The position numbers and the translations under genes were made by a program. From Fibrobacterota bacterium (GTDB lineage Bacteria > Fibrobacterota > Chitinivibrionia > Chitinivibrionales > Chitinispirillaceae), in assembly GCA_023412475.1 (NCBI GenBank), contig JAEYNR010000006.1, positions 198,161 to 262,160 of the forward strand: DNA of 64,000 nt. The letters are read 5' to 3'. Below are positions 1 to 8,927 of this stretch, in pieces (position 1 is the stretch's first letter; each line of letters starts with the position of its first letter). The notes under the pieces were generated by a model. That model was not told where the DNA came from and searched no databases. It was given only the letters and a program-made list of their open reading frames with translations.

Positions 1-1
1 T

Positions 2-1678
2 GGACATGTCTGCTGTAATCTTGAGGAACATGAAGGAGAGCAGTTTCAGACCGTAGCCGGCCCGATCACCCTTCCAAACATTAGCAAACTGATTGAAGAG
101 ATAAGCCATTTTCCGGCAATCGGAACACCTGGACAATACTGCCCCCTGATTCTTGAAAATACCAGGGTTTACCTTTATCGATACTGGAATTACGAACAAA
201 ACCTGGCCCAGTCAATCCTCTCATGCACCAGTCAAAAAGATGAGTTCATCAATGATGAAAACGCTGCATATATCCAATCATTGTCTCAAGACACTCACAG
301 CAGCGAAACCGACTGGCAGATCGTATCGGCCATAGCATCACTTTTAAACCACTTTACAGTTATCAGCGGAGGTCCGGGAACCGGTAAAACAACTACTGCC
401 GCAAAGGTTCTGCTCTTACTGAACATGTGCCTGAAAAAGAGTTTGCGAATAGCACTTGCAGCCCCAACCGGTAAAGCAGCAGCACGTCTGAACGATTCGA
501 TTCAATCAGTCTTATCAACTTTAAACATATCTGATGAACTGAAAAAAGCAATCCCCTGCCAGACACACACAATCCACAGGCTTCTGGGAACTATTTCCCT
601 CTCTCCAGGTTTCAGGCACAACTCTTTATCACCCTTGCCTTATGATATTATCCTTGTCGATGAAGCATCGATGATTGATCTGGCCCTGATGAGTAAGCTG
701 GTTGGTGCTGTACCGAAAAAAAGCCGTCTTATTATGCTGGGTGACCGTGACCAGCTCTCATCGGTAGAGGCTGGAGCAGTATTAGGGGATATCTGCGACA
801 CAGGTAATAGCCATCAATTTACCGTGAAACAGGCGGAATACTTGAAACGATTGCTGCCCGGTTTCAACGAATCAGGAAACCCGCTGGAGCCTCCCATAGC
901 CAACAGCATTGTATCATTAAGAAAGAGCTACAGATTCAATGAAAATTCAGGCATCGGCATGCTCAGCCGTGCAGTAAACCGAGGCGATGTAAACGGGATC
1001 TCCGAGATACTTGATTCACACAAACATGGTGACTGCACCAGAAAACCCTTGCCATCCGAACACAACCTGAAAAACTCTCTTAAAAGTAGTGTCCTGGAAT
1101 TCTTCCGACCACTGTGTACAGAAAAAGATCCGCTCAATGCATTGAATCAGTTGGACCGGTTCAAAATTCTTTGCGCAACCCGCCAGGGCCCCTATGGTGT
1201 TAATTCCATTAACAGTATGATAATCAGCATTCTCAAAAGTTCCGGCCTGATACCGCGCGAAACCGACCTTTTCCATGGACTTCCCTTATTGATTAATGCA
1301 AATGATTATGCACTGGACCTCTACAATGGCGACAGCGGTATCATTATCCCCGAACAGAAAAACAATAGAGTTTATCGGGCTGCGTTTAAAAGTTCGCAAT
1401 CAGCAATAAAAAGTTTTCAAGTGGCTCAGTTACACTCGTGGGAAGTAGCCTACGCTTTGACAGTTCATAAATCTCAGGGATCCGAATTTGACCACATTAT
1501 TCTTATTCTTCCTCCAGTCCCAATTCCGATACTGAGCCGAGAGCTCGTTTACACAGCATTAACCAGAGCACGAAAAAGCGTAGAGATATGGAGCAGCGGT
1601 TCGATTCTTGAGAAAGCGGTCCTCTCGCGCACAGTCCGCCAATCCGGTCTTAGAGATAAATTATGGGGAATCCTGTAG
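2..1678 (+). CDS. recD: RecD, exodeoxyribonuclease V alpha subunit (5' end outside window)
   Basis: SF1B DNA helicase subunit of RecBCD-type recombination and repair complexes. The reading frame is open from base 2, so the true start lies upstream of the window; the first internal start-like codon (281) falls well inside the protein and is not the gene start. Visible motifs are Walker A (GGPGTGKTTT, bases about 370-400), Walker B with DEAS (about 655-672), the GDRDQL segment, a late helicase motif around VHKSQGSEFD (about 1462-1492) and the C-terminal YTALTRAR motif VI (about 1552-1575). The N-terminal residues before Walker A fit the RecD N-terminal region. recB and recC would be expected upstream. 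The TAG stop lies inside the left arm of an inverted repeat shared with the convergent guaD. Confidence 0.93.
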   Translation, partial: GHVCCNLEEHEGEQFQTVAGPITLPNISKLIEEISHFPAIGTPGQYCPLILENTRVYLYRYWNYEQNLAQSILSCTSQKDEFINDENAAYIQSLSQDTHSSETDWQIVSAIASLLNHFTVISGGPGTGKTTTAAKVLLLLNMCLKKSLRIALAAPTGKAAARLNDSIQSVLSTLNISDELKKAIPCQTHTIHRLLGTISLSPGFRHNSLSPLPYDIILVDEASMIDLALMSKLVGAVPKKSRLIMLGDRDQLSSVEAGAVLGDICDTGNSHQFTVKQAEYLKRLLPGFNESGNPLEPPIANSIVSLRKSYRFNENSGIGMLSRAVNRGDVNGISEILDSHKHGDCTRKPLPSEHNLKNSLKSSVLEFFRPLCTEKDPLNALNQLDRFKILCATRQGPYGVNSINSMIISILKSSGLIPRETDLFHGLPLLINANDYALDLYNGDSGIIIPEQKNNRVYRAAFKSSQSAIKSFQVAQLHSWEVAYALTVHKSQGSEFDHIILILPPVPIPILSRELVYTALTRARKSVEIWSSGSILEKAVLSRTVRQSGLRDKLWGIL

Positions 1679-1786
1679 AGACCTCCCGTCCAGCCGGAGG
1701 TCTCCACCCCGACATCCGACCTTCCGATTCAATCGATACGCCGTATAAGACCTCCGCCCCTACAGACCTCTGGCGGAGGTCTCTAC
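1675..1786. repeat. Inverted-repeat element between recD and guaD supplying both stop codons
   Basis: A 112-bp segment bounded by perfect 12-bp inverted arms at 1675-1686 (GTAGAGACCTCC) and 1775-1786. Inside are further palindromes: AGACCTCC/GGAGGTCT around 1679-1703 and AGACCTCCGCC/GGCGGAGGTCT around 1748-1781. The TAG stops of the convergent recD and guaD each lie in an outer arm. It could fold as a cruciform or as a bidirectional terminator, and resembles REP/BIME or MITE-type elements. No T-rich tail follows either arm. Confidence 0.7.
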
Positions 1787-3087
1787 GAGCAGGGCTCTCC
1801 CATTACATAGGTTGCCAATATGTTTCTGTCATCCCCGATCGTTTGCAGGCCAAAGAGCATATTCTCCACATTCCATTTGTTTTGTTTTTCCAGATAGTTC
1901 ATCCGGTGCTTCTGAATGTCAGGGGTTCTGTAATCCAGAACGATAAAATCTGCCTCATTTCCAACTCTGAAACTACCGATTTTATCATCCAGTTTCAGAG
2001 CCTTTGCAGCACCATAAGTCACTCTGTAAAAGCTTTCCAGAGAATTCATGGCATAACCCAGTACTGAAGCAACCTTATAAGCATCACCAAGAGTGCGCAG
2101 TATCGAAAATGATGTCCCTGCTCCTACATCTGTGGCTATACAAGTCTGAATTCCGGAATCGATTGTTTTTTTCATTGGGAAAAGACCACTTCCCAGAAAC
2201 AGGTTGGATGTGGGGCAATGTACAACAACCGAACCTGCTGATTTCAGTCGATTACGCTCCGATTGAGACAGATGAATACAATGTGCAAAGAATGAATAAT
2301 CATCGACAAGACCTGCCTTCTCATAGACATCAAGATAATCGCGACAATCAGCAAAGAGCTCCTTCACTGATTTTACTTCTGCCGGGTTTTCTGAAAGATG
2401 AGTTTGTATGAAGGTATCGGGGTATTTTTTGTGCAGCTCCCCTGCCAATTTCAATTGTTCCATATCAGAGGTAATTGCAAATCTAGGTGTGATAGCATAG
2501 AGATTTCTTCCATTATGATGCCATCTATTGATCAGATCTTTAATTTCTTCTCTGGCACTTTCAACAGTATCACAAATAGCAGAAGGAGCATTTCGATTCA
2601 TCAATACTTTTCCGGCAATAAAACGCATGTTGTATTCGGATGCAGCTTCAAATATTGAATCTACAGAAGCAGCACTCTGAGTAGCGTATGTCATAGAAGT
2701 AGTAGTGCCGTTTTTGAGCAGTTCCTTTACAAAGAGCCTGGCGATGTTCGAAGCATAATTTTTGTCATTGAAATGGTTTTCAACTGCAAATGTGTAATCA
2801 TTAAGCCAATCGATAAGCTGTCTTCCGTAAGAGCCGATTATTTCGGTCTGAGGGTAATGGATGTGGGTATCAATAAAACCAGGCATCACAAGGTAACCGG
2901 AATAGTCGATGATCTTGTGGTCAGGATAGACCGATTTCATTGAATTAAAATCACCGGTATCTTTAATTAAACCATTTTCAATGACTAAGCCGCCATCATC
3001 AAAGAAACGATAACTGTCGCCGGGATTACTGCAATCAACAGGATTTTTTAAAAAGTCAAATATCTGACCATGCACGATTGTTTTCAT
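1783..3087 (-). CDS. guaD: Guanine deaminase
   Basis: Cytosolic amidohydrolase converting guanine to xanthine in purine salvage. The 434-residue length fits the family. The metal-binding motif PGFIDTHIHYPQ lies at residues 69-80 with His75 and His77. It is followed by the IDWLNDYTF stretch typical of guanine deaminases, a HCIHLS motif and VVHCPTSN, and a late ATDVGAG with the conserved Asp. The start is ATG at 3087. The gene converges on recD and its TAG stop lies in the right arm of the shared inverted repeat. No transporter or other purine gene is adjacent, and I saw no purine riboswitch in the upstream gap. Confidence 0.93.
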   Translation of the reverse strand: MKTIVHGQIFDFLKNPVDCSNPGDSYRFFDDGGLVIENGLIKDTGDFNSMKSVYPDHKIIDYSGYLVMPGFIDTHIHYPQTEIIGSYGRQLIDWLNDYTFAVENHFNDKNYASNIARLFVKELLKNGTTTSMTYATQSAASVDSIFEAASEYNMRFIAGKVLMNRNAPSAICDTVESAREEIKDLINRWHHNGRNLYAITPRFAITSDMEQLKLAGELHKKYPDTFIQTHLSENPAEVKSVKELFADCRDYLDVYEKAGLVDDYSFFAHCIHLSQSERNRLKSAGSVVVHCPTSNLFLGSGLFPMKKTIDSGIQTCIATDVGAGTSFSILRTLGDAYKVASVLGYAMNSLESFYRVTYGAAKALKLDDKIGSFRVGNEADFIVLDYRTPDIQKHRMNYLEKQNKWNVENMLFGLQTIGDDRNILATYVMGEPCS

Positions 3088-3627
3088 AATGTCTTATTCA
3101 TAAATATACTATGATTATGGTGATTAATGTGATAAGATAGGTTTGATTGGGATTACGTTTTAAATCACAGTCCAGATGCCCGTCTTATCCACTACAAGAC
3201 TCTTTTCTCATTCCTGCCCCCGACTATTAGAGAGCGGTTCCACGTCCGCATACCAGATCTGCAATTGTCATCAAATCGGGCACAAGCCTTTTGGTTTTAA
3301 TGCTTTTTTCATTTAAATAGATTCTAATTGCTTTTTAGCATGTTTCTTGCTTCATATATAAATGGGGATCATTTTTTGCCCAGTACATGCAAACCGGATA
3401 ATATGTTCTGTTAAGTATAAATTACAATCACTATGCTTTTTTAACCGCAGAGTTTAAATATGCAACTGAATCACAGAAATATTTCTCTTTTTATTATAGT
3501 CCCGACAGTTTCAATTCTTTAAGTAATTTTGCGTCTTTTCTTTTGCAGATTGTTTCTGACATTGCAATAAAGCTGTTATTTTGTATCGGTCTAATTTGGA
3601 GGACACAAAAGAAAGGTTCTGTCTATT
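3088..3627. other. AT-rich divergent intergenic region
   Basis: About 540 bases between the divergent guaD and the ATP-grasp gene. It should carry both promoters, but I cannot pick a convincing sigma-70 pair. There is a short hairpin-like segment at about 3178-3200 (see rejected list). A GGAGG sequence lies close to 3598-3602, too far from the ATG at 3628 to be a certain ribosome binding site. No coding remnant was recognised. Confidence 0.5.
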
Positions 3628-4779
3628 ATGTTTTCAGAATCCCACCCTGTGTTTAGGCGTATGATACGCTTTTTAATGCTTCCATATTGTTATTATAAAC
3701 TGAATTGGAAAGAGTGCAGGCGAAATCCGTTTGTGGTTCTCTTTGATTTTTTATATCTGTTTTTTGTCTTGAAAACCTATCCAGATAACTATGGGTCGTG
3801 CAGATTATGGGAAATAAGTCGAGAGAACTGGAAGTTCTATTATGGGTCTGGATATCATCCATACCAACGACAACGACTACGGAAAAAAGTGCAACGTCAT
3901 GAGTACCGGATTCTGTTTAACGATAAAGTGGTCTGCGAGCAACTATGCAAAGGAATTGGAGTTGCCTTGCCAGTAACAGTTGGATTTATTTGGCAAAGCA
4001 ATGATAGCAGAGGAGTGCTTGAAAGAATTTTTGCCAAAACGTCTCAAAGAAAGTTAATTATAAAGCCAATCACTGGGCGTGCCGGAATGGGCATAGTATT
4101 AGCCGAAAAAACAGGAGATGGGATAGTAATAATTCAGCGTGAAAATCAGACTATACCTTTTGATAAATATGTCTTAAAAGAAGCAGCAATTGTACAGGAG
4201 CTGATTGTTCAGGATAGTCGCATGGCTCAGATTTCTGATACTTCTGTAAATACAATCCGAGTCCTCACTATAATGACAGAAACAAACGATTCTGTTATCG
4301 TAAGCGCAACTGCAAGGTTCAGCGCAAATAGTGAAGCTTATATAGATAATTGGAGTGCAGGTGGGGTTGCGGTTGGGGTGAATTGTCAAACTGGTTATTT
4401 AATGAAATTCGCCTTTGATAAAGTAGGAAACCGTTACACACATCATCCTGTTTCTGGAATTTTGTTTGAAGGTTTTCAAATTCCGGAATGGGAAAAGATC
4501 CTTGTTACTGCCAGGAAGGTTCAGAATGCATTCCCGTTTTACCGCCTTATAGGTATGGATATTGCCATCGCAAAAGATGGAATTCCTGTATTAATTGAAG
4601 TAAATGCCAGTACAGATCTGATTTTTCAGGAACAAACATCTGGTCCTCTCCTTGCAAATAAGGAAATTCTTAAGATCTTTTCAAAGTATGGGCTTTTAGT
4701 AGCCAAAAGTCAAATTACTATGGCCAAATCTTCTTTTAAAGAATCCTTGAAAAGAAGGGGTGCAAAAAGTGTTAACTAA
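3628..4779 (+). CDS. ATP-grasp enzyme of the sugar-transfer-associated type
   Basis: A 383-residue protein resembling the ATPgrasp_ST family, enzymes found in capsule and exopolysaccharide loci that are predicted to make amide or ester links using ATP. The N-terminal 100 residues are basic and aromatic with a hydrophobic stretch (FDFLYLFFVL). The ATP-grasp core follows: KLIIKPITGRAGMGI (nucleotide-binding lysine and Gly-rich loop), VQELIVQD, an SVNTIRVLT strand, GVAVGV, and the metal-binding end DIAIAKDGIPVLIEVNAS. Two further glycan-type genes follow on the same strand, supporting a surface polysaccharide role. The substrate cannot be told from sequence. Confidence 0.75.
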   Translation: MFSESHPVFRRMIRFLMLPYCYYKLNWKECRRNPFVVLFDFLYLFFVLKTYPDNYGSCRLWEISRENWKFYYGSGYHPYQRQRLRKKVQRHEYRILFNDKVVCEQLCKGIGVALPVTVGFIWQSNDSRGVLERIFAKTSQRKLIIKPITGRAGMGIVLAEKTGDGIVIIQRENQTIPFDKYVLKEAAIVQELIVQDSRMAQISDTSVNTIRVLTIMTETNDSVIVSATARFSANSEAYIDNWSAGGVAVGVNCQTGYLMKFAFDKVGNRYTHHPVSGILFEGFQIPEWEKILVTARKVQNAFPFYRLIGMDIAIAKDGIPVLIEVNASTDLIFQEQTSGPLLANKEILKIFSKYGLLVAKSQITMAKSSFKESLKRRGAKSVN

Positions 4780-4920
4780 AAAAATCCTCATTTCGCTTGG
4801 AAGTAAGTTAGCGGCTTACATTTTTCTTTAACAATGGGCACTACAAAGGCCGCATGGGGTGTATTTGCGAAAATTGGAAGCTCACTTGCCTATAAATTGA
4901 ATATAGAAAAGAAAAACTAA
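4769..4920 (+). pseudogene. Possible relic of a small membrane or glycan-locus gene
   Basis: A GTG at 4769 overlaps the end of the ATP-grasp gene and opens a 20-codon frame (VLTKKILISLGSKLAAYIFL) stopping at 4831. A second frame opens at ATG 4834 and runs to 4920 (28 codons, rich in small and hydrophobic residues). Together they look like the remains of one short reading frame interrupted by a frame change. No family can be assigned; the stretch may equally be non-coding. Confidence 0.25.
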
Positions 4921-4987
4921 GATGGTAATTCTCAATACAACAAGATAACAACAGACGGATATTTTTGCAATTGCGGGTAATTTGGAA

Positions 4988-6190
4988 ATGCTCAAAAATA
5001 GAACTGTACTTGTACTTGATGGTGAAGCCAGAGCTGCTCTTGCTGTAGTGCGTTCGCTTGGCCGGGCCGGGCTTAGGGTGATTGTGGCAAGTGAATCAGT
5101 TTGTTCTCTTGCCGGTTCCTCACGGTTTTGTGATCACAATGTTCGCTGCCATTCACCTTTTGATGAACTGGGATTATTTGCAAAAAACATTATAGATCTA
5201 ATAAATAGAGAAAATGCAGGTGTTCTTATTCCAGTTACAGATGCCTCCACCTATGCTGTTTTAAAATATCAGCATCTTTTCGCCAATAAGGCTGCCATCC
5301 CAATAAACTCCTTCGAGAGGTACTGGGCGGCTTCCAATAAAATCGCACTTCTTAAAAGAGCTGCACAACTTGACATACCATTTCCATCAACTGTTTTCAT
5401 CGATAACACCTCCGGACAATCCCTCCAGCAGAATCTCTCAAAAATAAAGTTCCCTGTGATTATTAAGCCCCAGGCCTCCATACAGCCTTATGGAAATAGA
5501 ATTAGAAAAACAGGTGTCAGATTTGCTAAAAGCCAAAATGAATTGATACGTATTATATCCACAGATAAATCATTTACAATGCCATATATGCTTCAGGAGG
5601 TGGTAAGCGGGGATGGAATTGGAATTTTTGCTTTCTGTAATGAGGGAGAGATCATTTGTGCTTTCAGTCACCGCCGTATCCGCGAAAAACCACCATGGGG
5701 TGGAATAAGTGTTCTATGTGAAAGTACACCTGCGGACCCGCTTGCCTTAGAATCGGCAAATAAACTGTTAAAAGCTCTCAATTGGAGTGGAATTGCGATG
5801 GTAGAATTCAAACGGGACAATGCCAGAAACAGTATTCCGGTGCTCATGGAAATTAATGCCCGTTTCTGGGGTTCGCTACAGCTTGCCATAAATGCAGGTG
5901 TGGATTTCCCGCTTTATCTGTACCATCAATTACAGAAGGCTCCCCTGCGCAGCATCAACAGTTTTAAAGCCTCAAAAAGCAGATGGTTACTTGGTGATCT
6001 GGATCATCTGTTAATATGTCTGAAAACCACTGCAAATCATCCATTATATCCACAACGCCTGCGGGATAGATTGAAGGCGGTTCTACTGTTTTTTCTTGAA
6101 TTTGCAAAAGGAAGCGCGATTGAGGAGTTACGGTACTACGACCTGGGACCTTTTTTGCATGCTATAAAAACCTGGCGAAGTTCTAATTAA
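4988..6190 (+). CDS. ATP-grasp domain protein (carbamoyl-phosphate-synthase-like)
   Basis: A 400-residue ATP-grasp enzyme of the COG3919-like group, typically in cell-surface glycan loci. An N-terminal Rossmann-like pre-ATP domain (residues about 5-110; VLVLDGEARAALAVVRSLGRAG) is followed by the ATP-binding central domain (FPVIIKPQAS, MLQEVVSGDGIG) and the C-terminal metal-binding segment (AMVEFKRD, PVLMEINARFWGSLQLA). The Asn and Glu of EINARFWGS are the expected Mg ligands. ATG 4988 is chosen over an in-frame TTG two codons upstream. It stands between another ATP-grasp gene and a GT4 glycosyltransferase; a peptide-ligase or sugar-modifying role is inferred. Confidence 0.75.
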   Translation: MLKNRTVLVLDGEARAALAVVRSLGRAGLRVIVASESVCSLAGSSRFCDHNVRCHSPFDELGLFAKNIIDLINRENAGVLIPVTDASTYAVLKYQHLFANKAAIPINSFERYWAASNKIALLKRAAQLDIPFPSTVFIDNTSGQSLQQNLSKIKFPVIIKPQASIQPYGNRIRKTGVRFAKSQNELIRIISTDKSFTMPYMLQEVVSGDGIGIFAFCNEGEIICAFSHRRIREKPPWGGISVLCESTPADPLALESANKLLKALNWSGIAMVEFKRDNARNSIPVLMEINARFWGSLQLAINAGVDFPLYLYHQLQKAPLRSINSFKASKSRWLLGDLDHLLICLKTTANHPLYPQRLRDRLKAVLLFFLEFAKGSAIEELRYYDLGPFLHAIKTWRSSN

Positions 6191-6403
6191 TCTCTGTTAA
6201 TAGCATCCAAACAAATCGGAATTTCCAAATCTTAAATCCTAAACAAATTCCAAAATTCTAAACAGAGTACAAAAGTGTTTCAAGTAACTAACGGTTTTTA
6301 ATTTGGCCTAGTTGCCATTTCTTGTTCCTGCTCTTGTTTCATATTTCGTTTTCGTGCTTATCATTTATTATGACAAGTCTTTCACTCTACCCGGAGTTTA
6401 ATA

Positions 6404-7549
6404 ATGAAGTCAGAAAGCCCAAAACATGCGGTTTGTCATCTTGTTTCAGGGGATTTGTGGGCTGGCGCAGAAGTTATGGTGTTCCATCTTTTGAAGGCAC
6501 TTTCAAATATAAATACACTTTCAGTTTCTGCCATAGTTTTTAATGACGGCAGACTTGCTTCAGAGCTGAAAAATGCAGGTATCGAGCTAACAGTCATTGA
6601 GGAGAGCAGATATTCATTTCCGGTTCTGGTATATAAATCATACCAGGTGCTTCGCACAAAAAATGTCTCTATTCTTCATTCTCATCGTCGCAAAGAAAAT
6701 TTTATCGCGCTGGTAGTTGCAATTTTTCTTCGCGGTGTTAAGCTTATTCACACTCAGCATGGTATGCCTGAATCTTCACCAGCCAACAGATTAAACTTAA
6801 GCTCAATTATCTCCGGAATTAACTTCAAACTACTCTCTCTTTTTTTTCATCGCAATGTAGTCGTTTCAAATGAAATCCGTAAACTCCTGATTTTTCAAAG
6901 GGGATTTCATGAGCAGAAAACAGTTGCAATCCACAATGGAATACCAGACACAACTTTCTTAAGTACAAATAGAAACACTGGCGCACAACCGTTCACCATT
7001 GGTAGCGCTGGCCGGCTTGTAAAAGTAAAAGATTTCGGGCTTTTTATTGCAATTTCTGATCTCTTGCGTAACTATGATCAAATAAAATTCCTGCTGGCCG
7101 GAGACGGACCTCTGTATTCAGAACTATCCAGGAAGATATCGGAGTCAGGTTTGAATAACTTCACTTTTTCAGGTAATGTAGATGATATGAACTCATTTTA
7201 CTCTAAAGTGGATCTTTTTTTGAACACTTCTTTGCACGAAGGAGTTCCGATGAGCATTCTTGAAGCCATGAGTTATGGAAAACCGGTTATCGCCCCCCGT
7301 GTCGGAGGTATTCCCGAAATAATCGAAGATGGTGTTGAAGGATTTTTAATAGATGGTAGAGAGCCACACAAATTTGCAGATAAATGTCTTTTCTTATCCA
7401 GCACACCAGATGTTTATCAAAGGCTGGCAGATAGCGCACGAGAGAAAATTGCTACCTGCTTTTCAGTTTCAGCGATGGCGCAAAAGTACTATCAAACCTA
7501 TCTGGACACAATTAGTCAGCAAATACAGAAAAGATCCCGATTGCTTTGA
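6404..7549 (+). CDS. Glycosyltransferase family 4 (GT4)
   Basis: A retaining GT-B glycosyltransferase of 381 residues. The N-terminal domain starts with VCHLVSGDLWAGAE, the glycine-containing loop of GT4 enzymes. The C-terminal nucleotide-sugar-binding domain shows GSAGRLVKVKDFGLFI, FLLAGDGPLYSEL, and the E-x7-E region EGVPMSILEAMSYGKPVIAPRVGGIPEII. ATG 6404 follows a GGAG at about 6393-6396. It probably acts at the cytoplasmic face on a lipid-linked glycan together with the two ATP-grasp neighbours. A bidirectional hairpin follows the stop. Confidence 0.88.
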   Translation: MKSESPKHAVCHLVSGDLWAGAEVMVFHLLKALSNINTLSVSAIVFNDGRLASELKNAGIELTVIEESRYSFPVLVYKSYQVLRTKNVSILHSHRRKENFIALVVAIFLRGVKLIHTQHGMPESSPANRLNLSSIISGINFKLLSLFFHRNVVVSNEIRKLLIFQRGFHEQKTVAIHNGIPDTTFLSTNRNTGAQPFTIGSAGRLVKVKDFGLFIAISDLLRNYDQIKFLLAGDGPLYSELSRKISESGLNNFTFSGNVDDMNSFYSKVDLFLNTSLHEGVPMSILEAMSYGKPVIAPRVGGIPEIIEDGVEGFLIDGREPHKFADKCLFLSSTPDVYQRLADSAREKIATCFSVSAMAQKYYQTYLDTISQQIQKRSRLL

Positions 7550-7558
7550 CGCATAATA

Positions 7559-7605
7559 AGTACCTGACAAAAAGCTGTTCACGAGGTTATCTTCTGTCAG
7601 GTACT
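7559..7605. terminator. Bidirectional hairpin terminator
   Basis: Perfect 11-bp inverted repeat AGTACCTGACA (7559-7569) / TGTCAGGTACT (7595-7605) with a 25-nt loop, lying between the convergent GT4 and acetyl esterase genes. It is followed on the plus strand by ATTGTTTT. A terminator shared by both genes is the natural reading, although the loop is long. Confidence 0.6.
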
Positions 7606-7622
7606 ATTGTTTTAAGTGCAGT

Positions 7623-8756
7623 TTACTGAGCAAGCATGACAGTCCGGGCGGTAGAAAAAGAGCCCGATTTCATCTTAATAATAAACACACCGGCCTGTTT
7701 CAGTTCTGGGCCAAATTGAAGCACATGTTTTCCTTGAGAATAATTCTCTTCTGCAAGGTCAGCGATTATTTTTCCACTAAGAGTATAAGCCTTTACAGAG
7801 ACAAATGAACGGTGAGGTATTTCGAATGAAACTGATGCCTTTCCATTTCTGAATTCTACACTGTTATTAAGTGCAAAACCGGAATTGTTATGATTTTTTT
7901 TACAGTCCCTGTTCACATTAGTAGGAATACCCTGATCTCTAATAATTTCCAGCATTTTAGCGGCATAGCGTTTACCGAACTCACGATAACTGTCAGCGGT
8001 AAAATGGTAAACATCAGCACCCCTGAGCCCTGCAGACGAAATTACATGTGAATTTTGTAAAGTTTGAGGCAGACTCTGAACAAAGTTATTTTGACTGAGC
8101 AGGTCACCGGCAAGCAAAGGAACCTTTGATGCATCTAGGCTCAGATCCGTAATCAGATTGTCGTAGACAGCCTTGACCTTTGAAGGCCAACTGTTATTGT
8201 GGGCATCAGTTTCACCCTGGTGCAGCAGAAAGCCTTTAATCACACCATCATTTTGTGCAATCTTGGCCATTTCCACAAGCCGTCCATAAGGATTTCCATC
8301 ATATAGTCTAGCAATATCCTTGAGCCAATTTTCTGCACCATTGATGTAGTTTTGATATTTAGCCTTGTCGAATATATCGATTGCAGTTCCAGCAACAGAA
8401 ACGTTAATAATACCGATCTTGATATGATCAGGCAGACTGTCAACAAGGGTACGGCCAAAATAATCGCAGGGTGTTAACCCGGTATTGCTTCGGCACAGCG
8501 GCGGAACAGCGGTAGTCCAATTTCCTTTGGTCCGGCTCCTATCGTTCCAATCCACAGCTGGTAACATCTGAAAACGCTCATTCACACCATTTATGTCCTG
8601 CTGCTCAACCCTTGCATTCCCTTCCATATTCGACTGTCCGAATGCCAGAAATATGAAAAAATTGGGATCTTGAGAAAAGCTATTAGAGGCAAGCAGTGAG
8701 ACAACAAACAGTGCCAAACCAGCCTTAATACTTCGACTTAATTGAGTAGATTTCAT
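7623..8756 (-). CDS. Secreted CE6/SASA-type carbohydrate acetyl esterase with sorting-like C-terminus
   Basis: Probable acetyl xylan esterase removing O-acetyl groups from xylan side positions. A signal peptide runs from MKSTQLSRSIKAGLALF. The SGNH-like catalytic domain has the nucleophile block FGQSNMEGN, LLHQGETDAHNN, and the late DVYHFT containing the Asp-His pair. The last about 70 residues (KASVSFEIP to the end) form a beta-rich domain like the C-terminal sorting tails of FCB secreted enzymes. The ATG at 8756 is preferred to one 13 codons upstream because AAGGAACAG lies just before it and the signal peptide then begins at once. It lies downstream of a GH8 gene on the same strand, so both probably serve xylan breakdown. 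Confidence 0.82.
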   Translation of the reverse strand: MKSTQLSRSIKAGLALFVVSLLASNSFSQDPNFFIFLAFGQSNMEGNARVEQQDINGVNERFQMLPAVDWNDRSRTKGNWTTAVPPLCRSNTGLTPCDYFGRTLVDSLPDHIKIGIINVSVAGTAIDIFDKAKYQNYINGAENWLKDIARLYDGNPYGRLVEMAKIAQNDGVIKGFLLHQGETDAHNNSWPSKVKAVYDNLITDLSLDASKVPLLAGDLLSQNNFVQSLPQTLQNSHVISSAGLRGADVYHFTADSYREFGKRYAAKMLEIIRDQGIPTNVNRDCKKNHNNSGFALNNSVEFRNGKASVSFEIPHRSFVSVKAYTLSGKIIADLAEENYSQGKHVLQFGPELKQAGVFIIKMKSGSFSTARTVMLAQ

Positions 8757-8868
8757 ATTTCTGTTCCTTGTTAAAGAATTGTTAAAGGATACCATCAGTA
8801 ACTATTGAGCTATCAAATCGAAATAAAAATACATGATAATACCTGCTCTAACCGAAGCGGTATTAATA

Positions 8869-8887
8869 CACAGCCAAAAAGGCTGTG
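8869..8887 (-). terminator. Hairpin downstream of GH8 gene
   Basis: A 7-bp perfect stem CACAGCC / GGCTGTG with an A5 loop, 41 bases past the stop of the GH8 gene on the minus strand. The following sequence is AT-rich without a long U-run, so termination strength is uncertain. Confidence 0.5.
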
Positions 8888-8927
8888 CATTAACACCGTG
8901 AAGTTAATAATAGAACAGACTTATAAC

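Noticed and set aside
1663..2067. Plus-strand frames over guaD
   Set aside because: They lie antisense to a clear enzyme gene and have no features of their own.
3165..3215. tRNA-like hairpin on the minus strand (GTCTT...AAGAC arm)
   Set aside because: The possible anticodon stem does not pair and there is no T-arm or acceptor stem, so I do not call a tRNA.
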